A model generated the notes under the pieces. That model was not told the origin of the DNA and did no database searches. It saw nothing but the letters and a program-made list of their open reading frames with translations. A DNA stretch of 64,000 nt from Mauremys mutica (Eukaryota > Chordata > Testudines > Geoemydidae), in NCBI RefSeq assembly GCF_020497125.1, contig NC_059075.1, positions 57,121,321-57,185,320 of the forward strand, in the 5' to 3' direction. Positions 57,897 to 64,000 of the stretch are shown here, one piece after another. Positions within the stretch are counted from its first letter, which is position 1. Every line of letters begins with the position of its first letter. The position numbers were made by a program, and so were the translations under genes.

Positions 57897-58646
57897 CAGG
57901 GGTGAAAGTAACTTAAGGGACTTACGGGTATGCCGGAGTCCTGAGCTGGGGCGTGGACTCAACCAGAAGAGGTGGGACCTTTAAATCAAGAGTTGAAGGC
58001 CCTGGGGCTCCAGCTGTGGCTGTGAGCCCCAGAGCCTTTAAATCACCCTTGGAGCTACCAGCTGCAGAGGCGGCTGGGAGCCCCGGGGCTAAGGCGCGAT
58101 TTAAAGGGCCTGGGGCTCTGGCCGCCGCTACTGCAGCGGAACTTCAGGCCCTTTAAATTGCCGACGGAGCCCTGCCGCCGCTACCCGGGGGCTCCGGCAG
58201 CCGGGCTTGAGCGTCACTTTAAAGGGCCCAGGGCTCCCCACAGTGGCAGGAACCCCGGCCCTTTAAAGCGCTACCTGAGCCCCAGGGTAGGCGGCAGGGC
58301 GCCAGCGGTGCCTTAAAGGGCTCCCTGCAGTGGCAGGAGCCCCAAGCCCTTTAAAGCGCTGCCCGAACCCCGCTGCCTAAGCCCCGGGGTAGGCGGTAGG
58401 GCTCCAGCGGTGCCTTAAAGGGCTCCCCGCAGCAGCAGGAGCCCTGGGCCTTTAAATCACCGCCCGAGCCTCAGGGTAGCAGCAGCGGGGCTCCGGAGGC
58501 TATTTAAAGAGCCTGGGGCTCCAGCCGCTGCAGGGAGCCCCGGATCCTTTAAAGCATCAGCCTAGGGAAGCCAGTTCAGTCCGGCATGGCATACCGGCTC
58601 TTGCCGGTACGCCGTACCAGCCCGTACTACCTTACTTTCACCTCTG
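57897..58646. mobile_element. hAT-type element with GC-rich internal minisatellite
   Basis: A perfect 8-bp duplication ACCTTAGG (57889-57896 and 58647-58654) flanks termini CAGGGGTGAAAGTAA and TTACTTTCACCTCTG. The 700-bp interior consists of degenerate repeats of a GC-rich unit (GGAGCCCCGGGCCCTTTAAA and variants in both orientations); TTTAAA occurs ten times. No transposase. Confidence 0.9.
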
Positions 58647-58654
58647 ACCTTAGG

Positions 58655-60099
58655 TCTCCATTACACTTCAGAGACAAAAAGACACTGACATGCCCTTGCT
58701 TTGAGGGCTTCCTGTGTAAATTATATACAAGACAGCAAGGGATGATATAAACAAAGGAGCGCAAGGATTTCAACAGTAAAATATTCGTGTGCTGTAAAAA
58801 TGCCATCCGTGATATTTCTCTCTCTTTTTTTTTAAATTAATTTGGTTAATTTTAATTTGGATGGAAGTCAGTCCTCAATCACTAACTGCAAGAAGTGAAC
58901 TTAGTCAAAATTTTTTTGTCAAAATACTTTTGAAAATTTCCACATTGGAGAACAACTTCAACAATCTCTTTTCCTCCCCACCTTTTTTTCCCTTTTCCTC
59001 CACCTCTCTTTTTGCCAGGAGGTGCAATAAAGTAAATAATGTCCAGAATTTTTCATCACTGTATTTTTTTAAATTTTCTCCAACTTTAAAAAAAAGTTAT
59101 GCAATAGAAGCATTATAGAATTTCATTTTTCTTTTTGCCACACTGTAACTATTCCAAAGTTGGAAGTTTTGAAAAGTTAGATTGGATAAAGGAAAAAAAG
59201 AAAACAAAATCCTGGCTATCATTCATTCTATCACCTTCATTGGTGAAAAAGGGGAACAACATGGAAAAAATCTAAAGATTTAAAAAATTTCAGTCTATGA
59301 AAACCAAAATTAAACAAATTTTGCTTTGTTTTTAAATGTGCCATCCAAAAATTTCATCTGCAGTCATATTTCCTCATGAAAAAAATAATTTTTGACTAAT
59401 CCTCATATGTAGAGGGAAAAATTTTGGTTTAAAATTTTTAAATCAGCTGTTGTGCTGAGGCAGATTGGAAGGAGGAGAGTGCAAGGCTGCATGGATATAG
59501 GGTGAAGTAGGATGCCCCTGTGCAAGGGTAACATTAGAAAGTGTAGGGATCACTTCTAGGAGAAGACAACACAGGGAACATTAAAGCAAACTCAACTGGA
59601 AGTGCACTGGAAGCTGAGTAGAGATGGTAATTGAAGGCTCTTATTGTAAATGAGGTCATCCAAAGACAGGGAGTAGAAAAAAATTGGAAGAGACCAATGA
59701 CAAGTAAAATAAAAAGCAATGGGGTACAACTGTATTTTTCTGGCCTATAAGAAAGAATGAATATTCATCATCTTGCTTGTGTACAATCTTCTGCTGTAGT
59801 CTTGCCCGTGCATCTCACTTTCTCATTTTATTTCTCCTTTCCCCTACCCCAGTTGATTTATTCCTTCTTTAGTTTCTTTTTCAGCCTTCATCTTTTCCTG
59901 AACTCTTCCTTCTCTTACTGTCTCTCTTTTACCCTCAACTCCCTCCTTTGCTCCACACCCTCACAATCAATCTTTTCAGCTTTCCAAGTCATCTAGTTAC
60001 ACAGGGAAGCAACTTGCAATCACATCGGAGGTCAAGTAGTAAAACACATTTTTATAGGGTTGCTAGCACTCCCTTCAACCCCAAGAACCTTAATGCCAC
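58655..60099. other. Non-coding, no recognised feature
   Basis: AT-rich with pyrimidine-rich stretches near 59820-59950. No gene. Confidence 0.45.
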
Positions 60100-60102
60100 T
60101 AA

Positions 60103-60314
60103 GAATACATCTACACTAGCATTAATGACTATATATATGACCATGTACATGGCTGTGCCATAACCTGCTGTTGTCCACATCTAAACCCCAGAATCATATG
60201 TCTGAAGGCAAGTAAATGGTGAACAAGCTAGCATGCTCGAGAAGTATAGGTAACTACTTGCCTCAGGCTATGGCAGAGCTCTGTACCTGTGCCAGTTTGT
60301 GGTGTGGATGGGAG
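60103..60314. mobile_element. Probable MITE, PIF/Harbinger-like (TAA duplication)
   Basis: TAA lies outside both ends (60100-60102, 60315-60317). The termini GAATACATCTACACTAGC and GTGGTGTGGATGGGAG are weak inverted matches of the family 'GTCTACAC' ends. Old and diverged. Confidence 0.4.
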
Positions 60315-60317
60315 TAA

Positions 60318-61218
60318 GGGGTGTGTACTAGGTCTCAAATTTCAATAGGCCTCCACCCCCAGTTCCACAGTGCACTAAACCCTCTTCTTCCTGACCCTTA
60401 TTCAATAATAAAGGTCCCCATCCCCCTGTTTTCACCAGAATTACCAAGCTGCACTGACTAGATCAGTACAGTTTTGCACCACACTCTTTTGATCAATATG
60501 AGTGAATGTGGATCCTGCTCTAGACCAGCCACCTGGCCCACTGACCACACCAGGGGGTTGATCCATATGTGGTCGAAGTATATCATCCTCCATGATATAT
60601 CCCAGAGCAGCAGGAATGTTCACCTCTCCTGGAATATTTCAGAGGCAAGAGCAGATGGGCATTAAGCAGACTCTGCCTGGTACCGGGAACACATCAAGCA
60701 TTCGAGGCTCCTGTACAGGAGGGCAAAAGATTCCAACAGTCACTCTGGGAGGGCTCATCATACATGTGCCTTCTGTCAGCACCCAGTCCAGCTGATATCA
60801 AGGGCTCCCAATACAGAGTCTGAAGTAACTAATGATGCTTTCCTCAATTCTGTTGGCCTCATTGTCAGATGGGATGCTCATCAATGTTGCCTGTGTTAAC
60901 AGTAGTATTGTGTTTACTGAAGCCCTGTAAAGTATTTTAGGCACTTTACAGACACACAAAAACGCTTACAACTGAAGGGCTCAATTCTGCAAACTGATCT
61001 CCAGGGGCAGAAACTTACTCCTACATACAGCTCTGATGACTTCACATGAGACTCTCTACAAGAGCAGGGTCCTGTTTGCATGATATGCCTCTAGACAGAT
61101 AACGCACTCACAGGAACTGGAGAAAGAATACCCAGTTTTTCCTTTTCCCCCTGTTACTGTAACGCTCAGATTCCAGTTTAGATTTGCAGTTCAGCCTTCA
61201 TTCTTCCCCTCTCCTATG
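60318..61218. other. Non-coding, no recognised feature
   Basis: Nothing definite; a stretch near 60968-61010 resembles the CTGCAA-type palindromic repeat of 42772 without clear arms. Confidence 0.4.
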
Positions 61219-61226
61219 CCTCAAAT

Positions 61227-61523
61227 CAGGGGCGGCTCTAGGGATTTTGCCGCACCAAGCATGGCAGGCAGGCTGCCTCCAGCGGTTTGCCTGCGGAGCG
61301 TCCGCTGGTCCCGTGGCTTCGGCGGACCTCCCGCAGGCGGACCAGTGGACCCTCCGCAGGCATGCCTGCGGGAGGTCCACCAAAGCCGCGGGACCAGTGG
61401 ATCCTCTGCAGGCAAGCCACCAGAGGCAGCCTGCCTGCCGCCCTCGCGGCGCCAGAAGAGCGCCCCCCATGGCTTGATGCCCCAAGCACGTGCTTGGCGT
61501 GCTGGGGCCTGGAGCCGCCCATG
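61227..61523. mobile_element. GC-rich hAT MITE
   Basis: Flanked by CCTCAAAT (61219-61226) and CCCCAAAT (61524-61531), 7 of 8 identical. The termini are CAGGGGCGGCTCTAGGG and GGAGCCGCCCATG (the last part mutated from CCCCTG). The inside repeats GCCTGCGGAGCGTCCGCTGG and GGACCAGTGGACCCTCCGCAGG as an inverted pair. Same family as 52279 and 62371. Confidence 0.85.
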
Positions 61524-61531
61524 CCCCAAAT

Positions 61532-61957
61532 GTTTCCTTCCATGTTCTTTCATGTGCCCCTTTATACTTTGTCAGCACTTTATCCTTAGACTTCCCTTTG
61601 TACTGACTCCCTTTCCCCTATTCTCAGAGGTTGGGTCCAGAGAGGTCAGAGGGATGCCAAGGCACGCCACTGCTCCCAGAGGAGGAATCCTTTCTCCCTT
61701 TGGTTTCAGCCTTTATATGTTGCCCCTGAGAGGTGTTTGGTGAGGCTCCAGTTCCAGGTGTTGCCAGGAATACCACTTGTGGCTTATTGCCTCAGAGCAG
61801 TTCCACCACTTCTGGCAGGCTCATTCTCCCCCTAATTCACTCCTGGTCATGGGGAAGTTGGGTCTTTAATGCAGTATTAGGAAGGAGACTGCTGGGGACA
61901 TACCCACAAAATACTTTGGAAGTACACAACAAGATTTCCACTAGTAGGCTTTGTTAT
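61532..61957. other. Non-coding, no recognised feature
   Basis: Nothing definite. Confidence 0.4.
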
Positions 61958-61960
61958 TTA

Positions 61961-62219
61961 AGGCATTGTTTACATTAGAGGGGCTTTGCCACTTTAATTA
62001 TGCAAACTGGCAAAGCACCTTTAGTGTAGGCACAGTTATATTGTTATAGAAGTACTTATGCTGGCACAGTTTATTCTGATTCAATGACACACTGACATAA
62101 GCACTTTTAGACCACTGTAACTGCATCTACACTAAGGCTTTTACCAGCATAAATAAATACATTTCACACGCCTAATTGACATAGATATGCCCATAAAATG
62201 TTTAAGTGTAGACCAGGCC
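61961..62219. mobile_element. MITE, PIF/Harbinger-like (TTA duplication)
   Basis: TTA on both sides (61958-61960 and 62220-62222). The termini are AGGCATTGTTTACATTAG and AAGTGTAGACCAGGCC. The interior is AT-rich with weak internal inversion. Same terminus family as the 33410 and 35136 elements but without their CpG-rich core. Confidence 0.65.
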
Positions 62220-62370
62220 TTAGAGTTCACCACCATATTAATCTCAATTCAATGCAAGAGATTTGTTAATTTACCAGGTGCACTAGCCTCCCAATCACCC
62301 ACCCTTCATCCCACTCCTTCCTTCACCCACCTCAACTTCACATCCCAGTTCATGTTCCCACAGCTTCTCC

Positions 62371-62757
62371 CAGGGCCGGCTCCAGAGCCCAGCGGGGCAA
62401 GCACCCGCGTGGGGCGGCCCTTTCCCGGGGGGGCGGCAGGCTGGGCCAGCGGACCTGCCGCAGTCATGCCTGCGGGAGGTCCACCGGAGCCCCGGGAGCA
62501 GCGGACCTGCCGCAGGCATGACTGCGGATGGTTCGCTGGTCGCGCGGCTCGGCTGGACCTCCCGCAGGCATGACTGCGGCAGCTCAACCGGAGCTACCGG
62601 ACCAGCGAACCGCCCGCAGCTGCGGGAGGTCCAGCCGAGCCGCTCGACCAGCGAACCGTCCGCAGTCATGCCCGCGGGAGGTCCGCTGCTCCCGCGGCTC
62701 GGGGGCGCCTCCCGGGCATGACTGCTTGGGGCGGCCGAATTTGTAGAGCCGCCTCTG
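62371..62757. mobile_element. GC-rich hAT MITE with repeated palindromic core
   Basis: A perfect 8-bp duplication GCTTCTCC (62363-62370 and 62758-62765) flanks termini CAGGGCCGGCTCCAGAG and GTAGAGCCGCCTCTG. The core has several copies, in both orientations, of words such as CTGCGGGAGGTCC and GGACCTCCCGCAGGCATGAC, forming a large imperfect palindrome. The overlapping 60-160 codon frames on both strands are artefacts of this. Confidence 0.9.
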
Positions 62758-62765
62758 GCTTCTCC

Positions 62766-64000
62766 TCCCAATCCTAGCTCTCCCCGCCCAACCTTTTCTC
62801 AGGATCCCATCACATGCTCTCCCATACCCACATGCCACCAATCCCTTTGTTCCAGTCCCTTCTCAGGCCCTCTGGCCCAGCTGCTGCACCTCCCCCCTTC
62901 CCCCCGAACCCTGCATTCCAGTCAGCTTTTCTCCTTCTCCATCTCCCAACCTGGGCACTAGCAGAAGCAGCATTGAGAGTTCAGGTGAGGCAGTCTCTCT
63001 GCTCTCAGTTTCTGTGCCCAGCATCAGTTTGCAGCTAAAGTTCTGCTTCACCTCTGTACCATGGGCTGCAATATACCCAGTATAGGTAAAATCTTCAGAG
63101 AATTTAGCTGCTAATTTTCACAGGCTCATAACTTGGCCACATTTGGGTAGATTTTTTCAGGGAGAGCAAAAGGCACATCCCTGATACCATCAAGGGGTCA
63201 ACAAAATGGTTTTAAGAATATTCTAACACAGTCTAAACATTTTTTTCCCAAAAAATTCAGCCTGCAACACACCTGGCATGGAAATTTTCAAGTTCTAAGC
63301 AACTGAAAACATTGTTATAATGGAAAGTACCAGCTCTGCCTATAATATTTAGACTGAATATCTGGAAATATTTCATTATTAAAGTTTCTTTTGCAGCACT
63401 GCAGATGAAGCAATGAGAGGCCCGCTTCCAGTGGCTACTGAAAACCCCAGCTAACTAATCTAGGGTCTTGTTGGGAGTCCACGTACTGACCAGTAAGACC
63501 CTCTCTCTTTAAAGATGCCATGTCCCCAGCTAATTGGTAATGCAGCACCTCCTGGAGTGAGGCTGCCCTTCTAGCCCTGCTGTACATTTGTATTCTGGCT
63601 GCAAGGGGCAGGGTGCTTTCCACCTTGCTTTGACGGATTTAAAATCCTTGACAAACATTAAATTCATCCTCATGCCATCCCTAGCTGTATTTATCCCTGT
63701 TTTGCTTGTGGGATAACTAAGGAACAAAGATTGAGGAACATGCCCAAGATCACAAGGGATTTAGTGTCAAAGACAATATTAGAACTTGGGGGTTCCTGGC
63801 AACCAATCGGTGTGCTGACCATATGCTGAAACTGAAATTAAACTGATGTTATGATTTTAAAATGAATGTGGGATTTGTTCCTCAACAACAGTATTAAATG
63901 GATATTCTGTGCTTTGCTGTTTATGGTCTAGGACAATAAATATGCTCTAATCAAAGTGAGTTTGAAAAAAAAACTATGAAGTATAAATTCCCCTTCAATA
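62766..64000. other. Non-coding, no recognised feature
   Basis: Pyrimidine-rich to about 63000, then AT-rich. No gene or repeat boundary recognised. Confidence 0.45.

Noticed and set aside
61184..62841. Many overlapping 60-175 codon frames
   Set aside because: They lie in GC-rich palindromic hAT MITEs, where stops are rare in every phase.

Overview
The window looks like vertebrate nuclear DNA, most likely from a turtle. It has no operons, ribosome binding sites or dense coding. It is AT-rich, intron-like DNA filled with interspersed repeats typical of turtles: a CR1 LINE 3' end, a tRNA-derived SINE with a CR1-like tail, Penelope-like elements with the familiar 'tctgttagtctataaggtgccacaggactc' type tail, and many short hAT and PIF/Harbinger-type non-autonomous DNA transposons. 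The turtle assignment rests on recognising these families by eye and was not tested by a search.

Only one stretch reads as host protein-coding sequence: a large exon on the minus strand (46327-48394) with a 3' splice site, a short 5' leader, an ATG at 48271 directly downstream of an in-frame stop, about 648 uninterrupted codons, and a GT splice donor. It is probably the first coding exon of a multi-exon gene whose other exons I could not find here. I do not recognise the protein.

Everything else with long reading frames belongs to retrotransposons. The best preserved is an RTE-like LINE (23415-27524, minus) with an endonuclease plus reverse transcriptase ORF of 997 codons, cut by one TGA 73 codons before the natural stop. 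It sits inside a much older, decayed LINE of the opposite orientation (22240-23404 and 27535-27880), flanked by a 10-bp target-site duplication; the old reading frame resumes exactly across the insertion. A Penelope-like element (14838-15921) keeps a readable GIY-YIG endonuclease region. Three shorter Penelope-like copies (3028-3311, 52867-53055, 56928-57171) all have target-site duplications and all contain an inverted second copy that stops at about the same point inside the 3' terminus.

Layout: 1-4.6 kb, LTR-like repeats, a Penelope copy and a TIR transposon; 4.6-14.8 kb, mostly featureless with small MITEs and a CA repeat; 14.8-15.9 kb, Penelope; 17.3-20.4 kb, MITE, CR1 fragment, C-rich transposon and hAT MITE; 22.2-27.9 kb, nested LINEs; 28-35.4 kb, hAT and Harbinger-like MITEs, one nested in another; 36.1-38.7 kb, decayed L2/CR1-type LINE hosting a SINE, then a GC-rich hAT MITE; 39.3-41 kb, an unclassified TIR element; 43.6-44.9 kb, G-rich transposon with a candidate solo LTR; 46.3-48.4 kb, host exon; 52-64 kb, a dense run of GC-rich hAT MITEs, Penelope copies, a candidate solo LTR carrying a CR1, and Harbinger-like MITEs.
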